NCBI GenBank assembly: GCA_040216635.1
Contig: JAVJOU010000006.1
Span: 132,138-196,137 of the forward strand
Direction of reading: 5' to 3'
DNA length: 64,000 nt
From: UBA1479 sp040216635
GTDB lineage: Bacteria > Pseudomonadota > Alphaproteobacteria > Rhodospirillales > Casp-alpha2
The position numbers were made by a program, and so were the translations under genes. Every line of letters begins with the position of its first letter. The stretch's first letter is position 1. Positions 33,093 to 42,572 of this stretch are shown piece by piece. The notes beneath the pieces are model-generated. The model did not search any database. It was given only the letters and a program-made list of their open reading frames with translations, and had not been told where the DNA came from.

Positions 33093-34451
33093 TCAGGCGA
33101 CACCAACCGTATCAAGCATCTTGAGAATGGCGGAATACCCCAGCACCATAGGGTCCGTCACGATCACGCGCTCCGACTGTTTGGCGACTTCTTCGGTCAC
33201 CTTATGGCAGGCTTCTTCGAAGCCCACACGCTGGTGTTTGTAACTCACCGGCGTCTTCTGCACATAGATGTCATCGGGCGTTTCCCTGACAACCATGCCC
33301 AACGCCCTGGCCTCATCCCAAACCTGCTGCGTGAAGGTTTCGGGCGCTTCCCATACATCCGATCCGACCGCCGTCATTACTTCGGCGCAGATATAGGTCT
33401 TTCCGTCGGCTGTTTGCTGATTGGAATAGTGTCCCGCGCGTGACACCCGGAAAATTCGATGACTGTCGTCATAATCCTGGATGAAATCCTTATCGCCGAT
33501 ATCGTCTGCATCGGTCAGGAAATAGTACAGAGCCATGGGCGTTTTATGCACGAAACCGGAAGCCGTATCCTCGCCAAGAGCAATCTGGCTGAGCAGCCCC
33601 GTATCCAGGGCCCAGACCATATAGTCGAATTCCCGCAATGTTCCGCCAAGCGTCACTTTGACCGACGAATTGTCGGCGGAGAACGATTCAATCGCCGTCG
33701 AAAGCAGAATCTCCACCCCCAAATCCGTCAAACACTTTTGGGCATCCCGGCAGAATCCGCCGGTGCCCCCCGACTTCGGATAAAAATGCCGCGTCGGGAC
33801 CAGTGGGTTTACTTTTCCCAGGTATTTGTACGGATCGGCTGCATTATTGCCGGCGATCCGGTCATCCAGGGCCGGAATTTGTTTCAATAGATCCGACATC
33901 GCATCATCCGCCGCCCGCATGCGGCTTCCGACGGTCGTTGTCAGTGCTGCGGGAGCAAGGTCTCCGGGCTCGGCCACGGCAATCTTCCTGATGACGTCTT
34001 CCAGGCAACGGGCAGCCGTTTCCCCGAACTGGACTCGAAGTGCCTCACTCAGGGTTTGCGCATCGACCGGGCCTTGCGGCGCAATTGCCGCCTGTTCGAT
34101 GATCTCAACCAGAACGCGCGCCGCCAGATCCCCTCCCAACGAACATAGGTCGGGCACAGCCGTACCGTCTGTCACCACGCCGTTCAATACCGACGCCGTC
34201 TTCATATCAACCGGATAGAAATTGTCGCCCAGGATTTCGAGCACCGTGGAATCGTGGTCTGAATCCCCGCTGCCGAAAATATGACATCCCTTATCGAGGA
34301 ACAGGCCGTGCTCTTTCCATTCGAACGGCCAGAGCACCGCCCCCAAGAACGGCGCACGTTCAACCAAAGTGACATTGCATCCGCGGTCAGCCAATACCTT
34401 GGCGCTGGTGATGCCCCTGAACCCGCCGCCTGCGACAACCACGCTCGTCAT
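33093..34451 (-). CDS. FAD-dependent oxidoreductase (amine-oxidase / protoporphyrinogen-oxidase-like)
   Basis: A 452-residue flavoprotein with an N-terminal dinucleotide fold 'SVVVAGGGFRGITSAKVLAD' and the following 'VTLVERAPFLGAVLWPFEW'. The C-terminal 'ERVIVTDPMVLGYSAILKML' should be the second FAD-contacting segment. It resembles the NAD(P)-binding-like amine oxidase superfamily found in polysaccharide loci, which includes UDP-galactopyranose mutase relatives. Substrate is not evident. It is probably co-transcribed with the peptidase-like gene upstream (34554-35969), with a 100-bp gap. Confidence 0.75.
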   Translation of the reverse strand: MTSVVVAGGGFRGITSAKVLADRGCNVTLVERAPFLGAVLWPFEWKEHGLFLDKGCHIFGSGDSDHDSTVLEILGDNFYPVDMKTASVLNGVVTDGTAVPDLCSLGGDLAARVLVEIIEQAAIAPQGPVDAQTLSEALRVQFGETAARCLEDVIRKIAVAEPGDLAPAALTTTVGSRMRAADDAMSDLLKQIPALDDRIAGNNAADPYKYLGKVNPLVPTRHFYPKSGGTGGFCRDAQKCLTDLGVEILLSTAIESFSADNSSVKVTLGGTLREFDYMVWALDTGLLSQIALGEDTASGFVHKTPMALYYFLTDADDIGDKDFIQDYDDSHRIFRVSRAGHYSNQQTADGKTYICAEVMTAVGSDVWEAPETFTQQVWDEARALGMVVRETPDDIYVQKTPVSYKHQRVGFEEACHKVTEEVAKQSERVIVTDPMVLGYSAILKMLDTVGVA

Positions 34452-34553
34452 GGAATTACTTCCTTTCGATCGTGCACCCGAACCAAGCCCAGGGTGATCC
34501 GGTAAAGTGGATCATACACGCCATTTTCGCTGCATCCATTCGGGGGCCATCAG

Positions 34554-35969
34554 TCACTGTTCAACTTCCTTCAACAGACCCACGCGAAGAAATTCCGACA
34601 CACATTCGTCGAAAGCAAAGATCGGCATTTCACAGCGTTCGGCGATTTCCAACAAATCCTGCGCGCCATCGGCGTGCGGGATGATCGCATAATACGCATC
34701 ACCAATTACGGACGCACGGCCACCGACCCCGGCCCCATGCTGATATGGATAGACGCCATGGCGGGACATAAAGGGCGACGCCGTATAGGTGCCTTGGTAA
34801 ACCTGGGTACGTTCGATTGTCATCAGCGCGACCCATGCCGTCATCAGCGTTTCGAACAACTTATCCGCCTTGACCAAGGACAGGTCATCCGCCGACGAAT
34901 GATATTCAATGTAGCCGCCTGGCCGGGAGCCGGCGCGCGAAATATTGGCGATGGGCACATCAACGCCGATGGAATTGAAATGACAGGCATCGGTCCCATA
35001 AATATTGAACGGGCGTGTAACCACATCGCCTGAAACCAACCCCATCGCATGATGGAAGGCGCGGTCAATAATAGTGCCATCCACCTTTGTCCGGTCGATG
35101 CTGACGGGGTTGTCGTCTCCGCAAATACCGAACTGATACCCACCGATCGTCTTGGCAATACGGTCGGGATATTTGTCGATATAAGTCATGGCGCCGATGG
35201 TTTCCGGCCACAAGGCCAAGCGATAGGAATAACGGCGCTTGGGCAGGGATTGCAGCAACCGAAACAATTCGACCGCCACAACCACCCCGGAAAGGTTGTC
35301 ATTCGCACCAAGCGGGTGACACAGATAACTGGAGATCAATATCTCCTCTTCAACTTCCCCCGGCAGATACATTTCGCCGATACGCAGTTTGCCATCATAA
35401 AGCTCGGTATCGATCTTGACCTTGTAACGACCCGGTTTCAGGCGCTGCAACAGATTGTCCGGGCAGGACAACCCCCAAGCGTCGCGGTAATAGGATTGCC
35501 GCATCGGGATGGCGTCCGGCTGATTGGGATCGGTCGTCAAATGCTGCAGCAACTCATCCTTATCGACTTCGCCTTCGAAGGGGCGGCTATAGATCCAGAC
35601 CGCATAGGGATGGTCCGCGAAATCGATGATACGGTTGCCGTCCGGGTCTTCGACCCATGCCTCATTGACCTTGAATTCTTGCGGTATCGTCCAATCCAGC
35701 ACCTGTTCACCGGTCGAAAACTCGGCAACGGTAATCGGCAGCCATTCCTGGATCACCTCAAGCGACTGCTTGAACCCAGGGCCCAATAACGACCGGTATA
35801 TGGGAAACAGCGTTTCCATCATACGCCATAGGGACGCTTGGTTTTCCGCACCCGGCAGCATCAAACCCGGGAACACGGAACAGCCAGCTTCGCTCGCCAA
35901 CGCCGGGGGCAAAACAACCGGCGTTTCAGCCACAGACGGTTTCGGGCTTAAAGTATCAGGCACAACCAC
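34554..35969 (-). CDS. DUF4910/M28-like aminopeptidase-fold protein
   Basis: A 471-residue cytoplasmic protein (no signal peptide) with a zinc-aminopeptidase-like layout: 'ILISSYLCHPLGANDNLSGV' supplies the expected His and Asp ligands, and 'IEYHSSADDLSLVKADKLFE' the later His. 'LWPETIGAMTYIDKYPDRI' contains a conserved Glu. This family (DUF4910 with a DUF2172-like insert) is common in surface-glycan and flagellin-modification loci. Its substrate is unknown, so it may be an amidohydrolase acting on an N-acylated sugar rather than a peptidase. Confidence 0.7.
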   Translation of the reverse strand: MVVPDTLSPKPSVAETPVVLPPALASEAGCSVFPGLMLPGAENQASLWRMMETLFPIYRSLLGPGFKQSLEVIQEWLPITVAEFSTGEQVLDWTIPQEFKVNEAWVEDPDGNRIIDFADHPYAVWIYSRPFEGEVDKDELLQHLTTDPNQPDAIPMRQSYYRDAWGLSCPDNLLQRLKPGRYKVKIDTELYDGKLRIGEMYLPGEVEEEILISSYLCHPLGANDNLSGVVVAVELFRLLQSLPKRRYSYRLALWPETIGAMTYIDKYPDRIAKTIGGYQFGICGDDNPVSIDRTKVDGTIIDRAFHHAMGLVSGDVVTRPFNIYGTDACHFNSIGVDVPIANISRAGSRPGGYIEYHSSADDLSLVKADKLFETLMTAWVALMTIERTQVYQGTYTASPFMSRHGVYPYQHGAGVGGRASVIGDAYYAIIPHADGAQDLLEIAERCEMPIFAFDECVSEFLRVGLLKEVEQ

Positions 35970-36301
35970 CCCCCTGTAATACCGCTACGGTTGTCATCGG
36001 GCTTATCCTTATAACTTGCTCAACGTCTTGGTTGCGAAGGCTCGGCTTTCCGGAACCACGGGCCCGGCGATGAAATGCCATTTTCGTGCCCGAATATACC
36101 AATAATCTCTCCGTTTGGGTTACCCGCCCTGGGTCAATCTACGCTGTGATGGACTATCGGAGGCTTTGTTTAAAGAAGCGTAAAGCGCGCAAATCCGCGC
36201 GGTACGCTGCGGTCCATCAATCGATTGTTAAACACTCAACATTAGCCTGCGGACTGCACATATCGGGTTTGGTATTCGGGGCCCGCAACGGGAGCGCAGA
36301 T
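35970..36301. other. Non-coding gap before the neuB-type gene
   Basis: This 332-bp stretch separates the minus-strand peptidase-like gene from the plus-strand sugar operon and must hold promoters for both. A GCGCG / CGCGC hairpin lies near 36187-36203. The open frame that runs through it from 36086 encodes no recognisable sequence before the synthase. No specific promoter or operator can be supported. Confidence 0.4.
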
Positions 36302-37303
36302 GTGTTCAGCAAATTGGACAGAACGTTAATTATCGCTGAGGTCGGCAATAATCACGAAGGCGATTTCGATGTCGCCTGCGAGTTGATCGACAAGGCCGCC
36401 GAAACGGGCGTGGATGCGGTCAAGTTTCAGACCTTCATCCCCGAACGCTACAGTTCGGTCCGCGATGTCACGCGCATGGAGACCCTGAATCGATTCCGTC
36501 TCAGCTATGACCAATTCGCGTCCTTGGCCGATCGCGCCCACGCCAGGAACCTGCTGTTCATATCCACACCTTTCGATCTGGAAAGCGCGGCTTTTCTCGG
36601 CACGATCGTCGATGCCGTTAAAATCGCGTCCGGGGACAACACGTTCTATCCTCTGATCCGCAAGGCTGCCGAAACCGGGAAACCGATGATCATTTCCACG
36701 GGTCTGGCGGACCGCAATGAAATTGCCCGGGCCGTCGATCACGTCACGCAATCCCGGCGTGAACCCGGCATCGATCAGGAACTGGCTCTGCTGCATTGCG
36801 TTGCCAGCTATCCCGTGCCCGTGGAACAAGCCAATTTGGCAGCGATCCGCTCCCTGATTGCTGCTTTTCCCGAACAGACCATAGGGTATTCCGATCACAC
36901 CATCGGCCCGGAAGCCGCCGTGCTGGCCGTAGCCCTTGGCGCGCGGATCATCGAAAAGCATTTCACCCTGGATACGGCTTATTCCGATTTTCGCGACCAC
37001 CAACTTTCCGCCGACCCATCCGACATGACTGCCCTGGTGGATGCCGTGCGTCGTGCCGAAGCCATGATGGGCGCAGGCGAGATCACAGCCATGCCCTGCG
37101 AAGAACCCATGATGGGGCCGGTCCGCCGGTCGATCGTCGCGGCCCGCGACCTGACTGCGGGGCATACGGTTTCACACGAAGACCTTACTTGGGTCCGTCC
37201 CGGTGGCGGCATTGCGCCCGGCGACGAAGACCAGCTTATCGGACGACGGATACGGCGCGACGTCACACATGGTGATATGATCACACCCGAGCACTTGGAC
37301 TGA
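36302..37303 (+). CDS. neuB: NeuB-family nonulosonic acid synthase with SAF domain
   Basis: A GTG start at 36302 with GGGAG upstream gives 333 residues, the normal length; the upstream extension is not homologous. Motifs: 'LIIAEVGNNHEGDFDVACEL' at the start, 'VDAVKFQTFIPERYS', 'HCVASYPVPVEQANL', 'TIGYSDHTIGPEA' and 'IIEKHFTLD', all of the TIM-barrel synthase. An antifreeze-like SAF domain follows ('RRSIVAARDLTAGHTVSHED'). It condenses phosphoenolpyruvate with a six-carbon amino sugar to give a nine-carbon sialic-acid-like sugar (sialic, legionaminic or pseudaminic type; which one cannot be told). It leads the sugar operon. Confidence 0.9.
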   Translation: MFSKLDRTLIIAEVGNNHEGDFDVACELIDKAAETGVDAVKFQTFIPERYSSVRDVTRMETLNRFRLSYDQFASLADRAHARNLLFISTPFDLESAAFLGTIVDAVKIASGDNTFYPLIRKAAETGKPMIISTGLADRNEIARAVDHVTQSRREPGIDQELALLHCVASYPVPVEQANLAAIRSLIAAFPEQTIGYSDHTIGPEAAVLAVALGARIIEKHFTLDTAYSDFRDHQLSADPSDMTALVDAVRRAEAMMGAGEITAMPCEEPMMGPVRRSIVAARDLTAGHTVSHEDLTWVRPGGGIAPGDEDQLIGRRIRRDVTHGDMITPEHLD

Positions 37304-37307
37304 TCGC

Positions 37308-38024
37308 ATGCGCATCGCCGTTCTCACCACCCAGACATCACACCATGCCCGTTTCGTCGAAGCCATGGCAGGAATGCATGACCTTGCCGGCATTCTGGTT
37401 GAAACCACGCCCGCGGCCACCGCATCGTTCGATACGGCCCATCCATTCGAAGCCGAACGTGATGCATATGAACGCGACACCTGGTTCGCAGGAAACGAAC
37501 CCCTGCTCGGCGAATTTTCTTCCGCGCAAATGTTCACGTCACTGAACGAGCCGGCAGCGGCCAAAGCCCTTTCAGACTTGGACGTCGAGGCCGCAATCGT
37601 ATTCGGAACGGGCCGCCTGAAGGGGGAAATCCTGAACCTGTTACCCCAACGCCTGCTGAACCTGCACGGCGGCGACCCGCAGGATTACCGGGGGCTGGAT
37701 TCTCATCTTTGGGCCGTCTATCACGGCGACTTCAAGGCATTGGTAAGCTGCCTTCATTTCGTTGAACCGGAATTGGATACAGGCGCGGTGTTGAGCCAGC
37801 GGCCCGTCCCCTTAACCCGGGGAATGGAATTGCACCAACTCCGCCACGCCAATACGGAAACCTGCATCGACGTCTCGAACCGGGCTCTTGCCAGCATCGC
37901 GCGCGGCGGCATGATGACCATTTCCCCGATACAGCGGCGCGGGCGGTATTATTCCTTTATGCCCTCGGTGTTGAAGGACATCTGCGTCGCGAAATTTCAT
38001 CGCCATACGGAGAACCTACCGTGA
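37308..38024 (+). CDS. Formyltransferase-family enzyme
   Basis: A 238-residue protein with the formyltransferase catalytic layout: 'LLNLHGGDPQDYRGLDSHLW' supplies the Asn and His, and 'VEPELDTGAVLSQ' supplies the Asp of the N-H-D triad. It is shorter than tRNA formyltransferase and lacks its C-terminal domain, as expected for sugar N-formyltransferases. The cofactor would be 10-formyl-tetrahydrofolate and the likely target an amino sugar of the pathway. It starts four bases after the synthase gene and overlaps the next gene (GTGA). Confidence 0.82.
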   Translation: MRIAVLTTQTSHHARFVEAMAGMHDLAGILVETTPAATASFDTAHPFEAERDAYERDTWFAGNEPLLGEFSSAQMFTSLNEPAAAKALSDLDVEAAIVFGTGRLKGEILNLLPQRLLNLHGGDPQDYRGLDSHLWAVYHGDFKALVSCLHFVEPELDTGAVLSQRPVPLTRGMELHQLRHANTETCIDVSNRALASIARGGMMTISPIQRRGRYYSFMPSVLKDICVAKFHRHTENLP

Positions 38025-38938
38025 CTTGGGCAAGGTTTCTCCAGCATGACAAGCTTGCCATCTATCTGTTTCATGGAGTCGTTCATGACACGGGATACCG
38101 GGTGCGCAATTACAATCGAAAGCATCTATCTGCCGGTGAATTCAGCTCCATCATCGCAGATTTGAAAGACAGCGGCACCCCGATGTCGCTTGACGATCTG
38201 ATTGCAGCATCCGCACAAAACCTGCCCTTCCCCAAGAACGCCTTTGCCGTCACCTTCGATGATGGTTTCGAGAACAATTTGACCGTGGCCGCGCCGATCC
38301 TCGCGGAAATGGGCGTACCCGCGACATTTTACGTAACGACGGATTTTATTGACCGGAACCGCATGTCCTGGATCGACCGCATCGAATGGGCGTTCGAAGT
38401 GGCATTGGCGGATGGTAGGCCGATGCACATTGATCTTCCCTGGCAAGACACAGCTATCACACCAACAGGAACGGATTCCGTCATCTCAATCCTGAAGGAT
38501 ATTCGCTCACACGTAAAAACCGATCCCGATCTGGACCCCGATGTCTTGGCCACTGATATTCAACGGCAACTGGGATTTGACGAAATCTGGTCCTGTAATG
38601 ATCCGCTCGACCGGAAGATGACCTGGGATCAGGTGCGCGAGCTTGACTCCCATAACCTGTTTCGTGTCGGCGGGCATTCACATGAGCACGAGATTCTGTC
38701 TTTTCTTCCACCCGACAAATTGGCGATTGAATTGGACCTGTCGCTCGACCTTTTGGACCGCAAGGCCGGGATCGGACCGACCCATTATTCCTATCCCGAA
38801 GGTTTGGCCCATTGCTATTCGGACGCCGTGATCGACGCCATGAAGGCTCGGGGGATCATTTGCTGCCCAACGGCTGAAGACGGCGTCAACCCGCCGGGCA
38901 CGGACCTGTTCCGCCTGAAACGCGTCATGGTCATGTGA
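38021..38938 (+). CDS. Polysaccharide deacetylase (NodB-homology) enzyme
   Basis: The 305-residue protein has 'AFAVTFDDGFENNLTVAAPI', with the catalytic TFDDG, and 'RVGGHSHEHEILSFL', with the metal-binding H-x3-H. It has no signal peptide, so it probably acts in the cytoplasm on a sugar nucleotide or monosaccharide rather than on a wall polymer. Coupled to the formyltransferase gene by a 4-bp overlap, it could free an amine that the partner then formylates. The translation starts at GTG. Confidence 0.85.
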   Translation: MTWARFLQHDKLAIYLFHGVVHDTGYRVRNYNRKHLSAGEFSSIIADLKDSGTPMSLDDLIAASAQNLPFPKNAFAVTFDDGFENNLTVAAPILAEMGVPATFYVTTDFIDRNRMSWIDRIEWAFEVALADGRPMHIDLPWQDTAITPTGTDSVISILKDIRSHVKTDPDLDPDVLATDIQRQLGFDEIWSCNDPLDRKMTWDQVRELDSHNLFRVGGHSHEHEILSFLPPDKLAIELDLSLDLLDRKAGIGPTHYSYPEGLAHCYSDAVIDAMKARGIICCPTAEDGVNPPGTDLFRLKRVMVM

Positions 38939-38951
38939 GCCGGTCGGGAAC

Positions 38952-40802
38952 ATGTGTGGCATAGCAGGAACCATTGGCCCGGCGGCGCCCGGCAACGAGC
39001 GCATTCAAAAGGCATTGCGCACCATGGCACGGCGCGGACCCGATGCCTTGGGGCATCGGATATTGGATTTGGGCGGCCAGAAATCCGCCTTGCTGCACAC
39101 ACGGCTTTCGATCATCGATCTGGACCCTCGCGCGGATCAGCCGTTCGAACGGGACGGGCTGTTCGTTTCCTACAACGGTGAAATCTACAACTACCTGGAA
39201 CTGAAAGCCGAACTGGAAACCCTGGGGCATCGGTTCACGACAACTTCCGACACCGAGGTTCTGGCCGCTGCCTGGCGGCAATGGGGGGCGGGTTGCCTCG
39301 ACAAGCTGGAAGGCATGTGGGCCTTCGCCATCGCCGATACGACGGCCGGCACCCTGACGATCTGCCGGGACCGGTTCGGTGAAAAACCGCTTTATCTTTG
39401 GCCCCGGAACGGCACGCTTCACTTTGCTTCTGAAATCAAAACCCTGGCCGCTTTGGCCGGAGAAGCACCCTCGGTCAACCACACACAGGTGCTGCGCTAT
39501 CTGACCCTTGGGTACAAATCGCTCTACAAATCCGGCGATACTTTTTTCGACGGGGTATTTGAACTGCCGCCCTCCACATATCTGACATTGTCATCACCGG
39601 AATTGACGCAGCCGGAATTCTATTGGCAGCTGAAACATATTCCGCGGCCCATGTCGGCCGAAGATGCCCTGGAAGGTGCCCGCGAACGGCTGTTCCGCTC
39701 GGTTGAACTGCGCCTGCGCGCCGATGTACCGGTTGCCTTTTGTCTTTCAGGCGGGGTCGATTCCGCGACCTTGGCGGCCATCGCCGCGAAAAAGCTGGGG
39801 GCCGATATCCACTGCTTTTCGATCATCGACGCCGACGAACGCTACGACGAAAGCGCCAACATAAAGACGATGATCGAGGCCCTGGGGTGCCCCCATCATA
39901 TCACCCGCACTTCGACCGAAGGTTTCTTCGACCGGATGGCGGATATCGTCGCCTATCACGACGCACCGGTCGCGACCATCAGCTACTACGTCCATTCGTT
40001 CCTGTCCGAAGCGATCCACGACGCCGGCTACAAGGTCGCCGTCTCGGGCTCGGGCGCTGACGAGCTTTATACCGGCTACTACGATCATTATTCCATGTGG
40101 CTGGCGCAAATGTGGAAACGGTCGCAGATCGATCCCGCCGTCGATTTCGAAAAACTGATGTCCGACTGGAAAGGCGGGTTCGGCGCCCATGTTCAGAACC
40201 CGTTGCTGCAGGACCCCATGACCTTCGTGAAGGACCCGGGCCAGCGGGGACATATCACATTGGATCAGGGCTTTTTCGAAGGTCTGCTGGCCCAACCGTT
40301 CCACGAGGACTTCGAGGAAACGGAATTCACCCGCGAACTTCTACGCAACCGCATGATGAATGAATTGTTCGCGGAATCGATCCCCGTCCTTTTGCACGAG
40401 GACGATTGCAATTCCATGCGCTGGTCGGTGGAAAACCGCTCGCCCTTCCTGGACCGGCACTTGGCCGAATTTCTTTTCAACGTGCCGTCCGAATACCTGA
40501 TCGGGGACGGCTTCGCGAAATTGCTGCTGCGCCTGTCGGGCGAAGGCTTGGTGCCCGACGCCGTTCGCCTGGACAAACGCAAGCGCGGCTTCAATGCCTC
40601 GATCAACTCACTGGTCGATCGCAAAGATGCGGAAACACGCGACCGGCTACTCGCGCCGGGCCCTATTTTCGACCTGATCGACCGCACCAAATTCGAAGCC
40701 TTCCTGGATGATGACATGGCATCCAACAGCTTCTCAAAATTCTTGTTCAGCTTTATCTCCGCGCGTATCTTCCTTGACCAACAACCCATTGAAAGCCAAT
40801 GA
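38952..40802 (+). CDS. asnB: Asparagine-synthase-like glutamine amidotransferase
   Basis: This 616-residue enzyme has the N-terminal Cys nucleophile (MCGIAGTIG), the class II glutaminase motifs ('VSYNGEIYNYLELKAEL', 'TDTEVLAAAW'-like 'SDTEVLAAAWRQWG'), and the ATP-pyrophosphatase loop 'FCLSGGVDSATLAAIAAKKL'. The length matches AsnB. Homologues in glycan clusters (for example WbpS-type) amidate sugar carboxylates instead of aspartate. Its place in a sugar operon supports such a role, but plain asparagine synthesis cannot be excluded. Confidence 0.85.
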   Translation: MCGIAGTIGPAAPGNERIQKALRTMARRGPDALGHRILDLGGQKSALLHTRLSIIDLDPRADQPFERDGLFVSYNGEIYNYLELKAELETLGHRFTTTSDTEVLAAAWRQWGAGCLDKLEGMWAFAIADTTAGTLTICRDRFGEKPLYLWPRNGTLHFASEIKTLAALAGEAPSVNHTQVLRYLTLGYKSLYKSGDTFFDGVFELPPSTYLTLSSPELTQPEFYWQLKHIPRPMSAEDALEGARERLFRSVELRLRADVPVAFCLSGGVDSATLAAIAAKKLGADIHCFSIIDADERYDESANIKTMIEALGCPHHITRTSTEGFFDRMADIVAYHDAPVATISYYVHSFLSEAIHDAGYKVAVSGSGADELYTGYYDHYSMWLAQMWKRSQIDPAVDFEKLMSDWKGGFGAHVQNPLLQDPMTFVKDPGQRGHITLDQGFFEGLLAQPFHEDFEETEFTRELLRNRMMNELFAESIPVLLHEDDCNSMRWSVENRSPFLDRHLAEFLFNVPSEYLIGDGFAKLLLRLSGEGLVPDAVRLDKRKRGFNASINSLVDRKDAETRDRLLAPGPIFDLIDRTKFEAFLDDDMASNSFSKFLFSFISARIFLDQQPIESQ

Positions 40803-40836
40803 GTTTCCTTACGATAGCTCAACAAGGAGCCGGTTC

Positions 40837-41565
40837 ATGACCAAGGTCACCGGCGTCATCCAAGCCCGCCTGACGTCGATCCGTCTGGCTCAGAAGGCGA
40901 TCCTTCCGCTGGCGGGCCGGCCCGTCATGCATCACCTGTTTGACCGCGCCCGGCGTATCCGCGGCGTCGATGACCTTGTTCTGGCCATCCCCACAAGCGA
41001 AGCCAATGACCCGCTGGAAGACGCCGCCGCCGACTATCCCGATATCCAGGTCGTACGCGGCCCGGACGACGATTTGGTGACCCGTTTTCTGATGGCTGCC
41101 GATTTGACGGGGGCCGACGTGATCGTCCGAATGTGGGGCGATTGCCCGGTAACGGACCCTGATTTGGCAACCGCCCTGCTACAGGCGGCGCTTACGACCG
41201 GGGCGGGCTGGGCCCATTACCCGAACGATTCCGGCTATCCGGAAGGTGTCGAAAGTCATGTTCTGCGGGTCGACGCCCTACGTGCGTTGGCGGCGGAATC
41301 AGACGACATGTATGAGCGGGAAAACATCATCCCGTTTTTCGAACGTCAACCGGAACGCTTCCCCATTCTCGAGCTGCGCCGCCAACCTAACCGCAATCAC
41401 CTGAAATGCCTGCTCGATACCCGGCACGACTACAACAGGATCACGCGCATTTTCGATTTGTTGTACCCGGATAATCCGGAATTTGGCTTGACCGAACTGG
41501 AAGCGCTGGCCGAACGGCATCCCGAAATATTTGATCCGACCCACCGTATTGTCACGGAGACATAG
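40837..41565 (+). CDS. SpsF-family cytidylyltransferase (copy 1)
   Basis: The ATG at 40837 has AAGGAG seven bases upstream and gives a 242-residue nucleotidyltransferase. It begins 'VTGVIQARLTSIRLAQKAIL', the variant of the family's 'QARM.S.RLPGK' nucleotide-binding loop, and has the metal-binding 'RMWGDCPVTDPDL'. SpsF/CMP-KDO synthetase-type enzymes activate nonulosonic acids with CTP. Unlike the copies at 50521 and 52533 its loop reads SIRLAQK instead of SSRLPGK/ASRLPGK, so its substrate may differ. It is encoded two bases before the next gene. Confidence 0.82.
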   Translation: MTKVTGVIQARLTSIRLAQKAILPLAGRPVMHHLFDRARRIRGVDDLVLAIPTSEANDPLEDAAADYPDIQVVRGPDDDLVTRFLMAADLTGADVIVRMWGDCPVTDPDLATALLQAALTTGAGWAHYPNDSGYPEGVESHVLRVDALRALAAESDDMYERENIIPFFERQPERFPILELRRQPNRNHLKCLLDTRHDYNRITRIFDLLYPDNPEFGLTELEALAERHPEIFDPTHRIVTET

Positions 41566-41567
41566 GA

Positions 41568-42572
41568 ATGTCCCTGAACGTCGCCGTGATCGGATTGGGT
41601 GTGGGGGAACAACACGCCCTTGCCTTTGCCGCAGCGCCCGATAGCCGGGTCACGTGGCTGTACGATCTGGATGCGGCAAAAGCCCAACGCCTTGCGGACG
41701 ACCTAGGCCAGGGCCGGGCTGCGGAAAGCTACGACCAAATCCTGGCCGCATCGGATGTCGATGCCGTTTCCATCGCGACCTTCGATCATCTTCATTTTGA
41801 CGAAGTCTGCCGGGCACTTGATGCCGGTAAGCATGTGTTCGTAGAAAAGCCCCTATGCCGCACGGATGCGGAAGTGGACGCAATCGCCGACAAATGGTCC
41901 CAGGCCGGCAACCTGCATCTGCGCTCGAACTTGGTTTTGCGGGGCGCACCGGTTTACGGCTGGCTGAAGGAATCGATTTCCCAGGGAGAATTCGGAGACA
42001 TTTATGCCTTCGACGGCGACTATCTTTATGGGCGCCTGGAAAAAATCACCGAAGGCTGGCGCAAGGATGTGCCCGATTATTCCGTGATGGAAGGCGGCGG
42101 TGTTCATATCATCGACCTTATGCTCTGGTTGATGGACGGGACACCCAGTTCTGTCTCCACAACCGGCTCCAAAATTGCAACACAAGGAACCGGCTTTCAG
42201 TACGACGATTTCATGGCCTCGAGTTTCACCTTTCCGTCCGGCGCCCTTGGCCGCATCACCGCCAATTTCGGCTGCGTTCATCCGCACCATCATGTAATCC
42301 GTGTGTTCGGCACCAAGGCGACTTTCATCTACGACGACCAGGGTCCGCGCCTGTTCCAAGGCCGGTCGGATGGCACCCAGGCAAAGAAGCTTGATCTCGC
42401 CCCCCTGCCCGAAGGCAAGGGTGTCTTGATTCCCGACTTCATTCAGGCAATCCAAACCGATGCCGACCCAACCCCGGCGGCAAGGCGCGAGTTTGATCTG
42501 ATCCGCGTGATCGCCGCCGCAGACCGCGCACACCGTGACAAATCCCCCCAACCCATCAGGACACGATCATGA
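41568..42572 (+). CDS. Gfo/Idh/MocA-family oxidoreductase (copy 1)
   Basis: A 334-residue NAD(P)-dependent sugar oxidoreductase with the Rossmann start 'NVAVIGLGVGEQHALAFA', the EKP motif in 'HVFVEKPLCRTDAEVD', and 'MEGGGVHIIDLMLWLMDG', containing the active-site His of the family. It would oxidise or reduce a hydroxyl of a nucleotide sugar, often just before an aminotransferase step. Its stop overlaps the start of the DegT-type aminotransferase gene (ATGA), so the two probably act in sequence to place an amino group. Confidence 0.88.
   Translation: MSLNVAVIGLGVGEQHALAFAAAPDSRVTWLYDLDAAKAQRLADDLGQGRAAESYDQILAASDVDAVSIATFDHLHFDEVCRALDAGKHVFVEKPLCRTDAEVDAIADKWSQAGNLHLRSNLVLRGAPVYGWLKESISQGEFGDIYAFDGDYLYGRLEKITEGWRKDVPDYSVMEGGGVHIIDLMLWLMDGTPSSVSTTGSKIATQGTGFQYDDFMASSFTFPSGALGRITANFGCVHPHHHVIRVFGTKATFIYDDQGPRLFQGRSDGTQAKKLDLAPLPEGKGVLIPDFIQAIQTDADPTPAARREFDLIRVIAAADRAHRDKSPQPIRTRS

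Noticed and set aside
36086..36301. N-terminal extension of the neuB-type synthase
   Set aside because: The 72 extra codons are basic, low in family similarity and would make the enzyme longer than all known members. The GTG at 36302 has a good ribosome site and the normal start motif follows.
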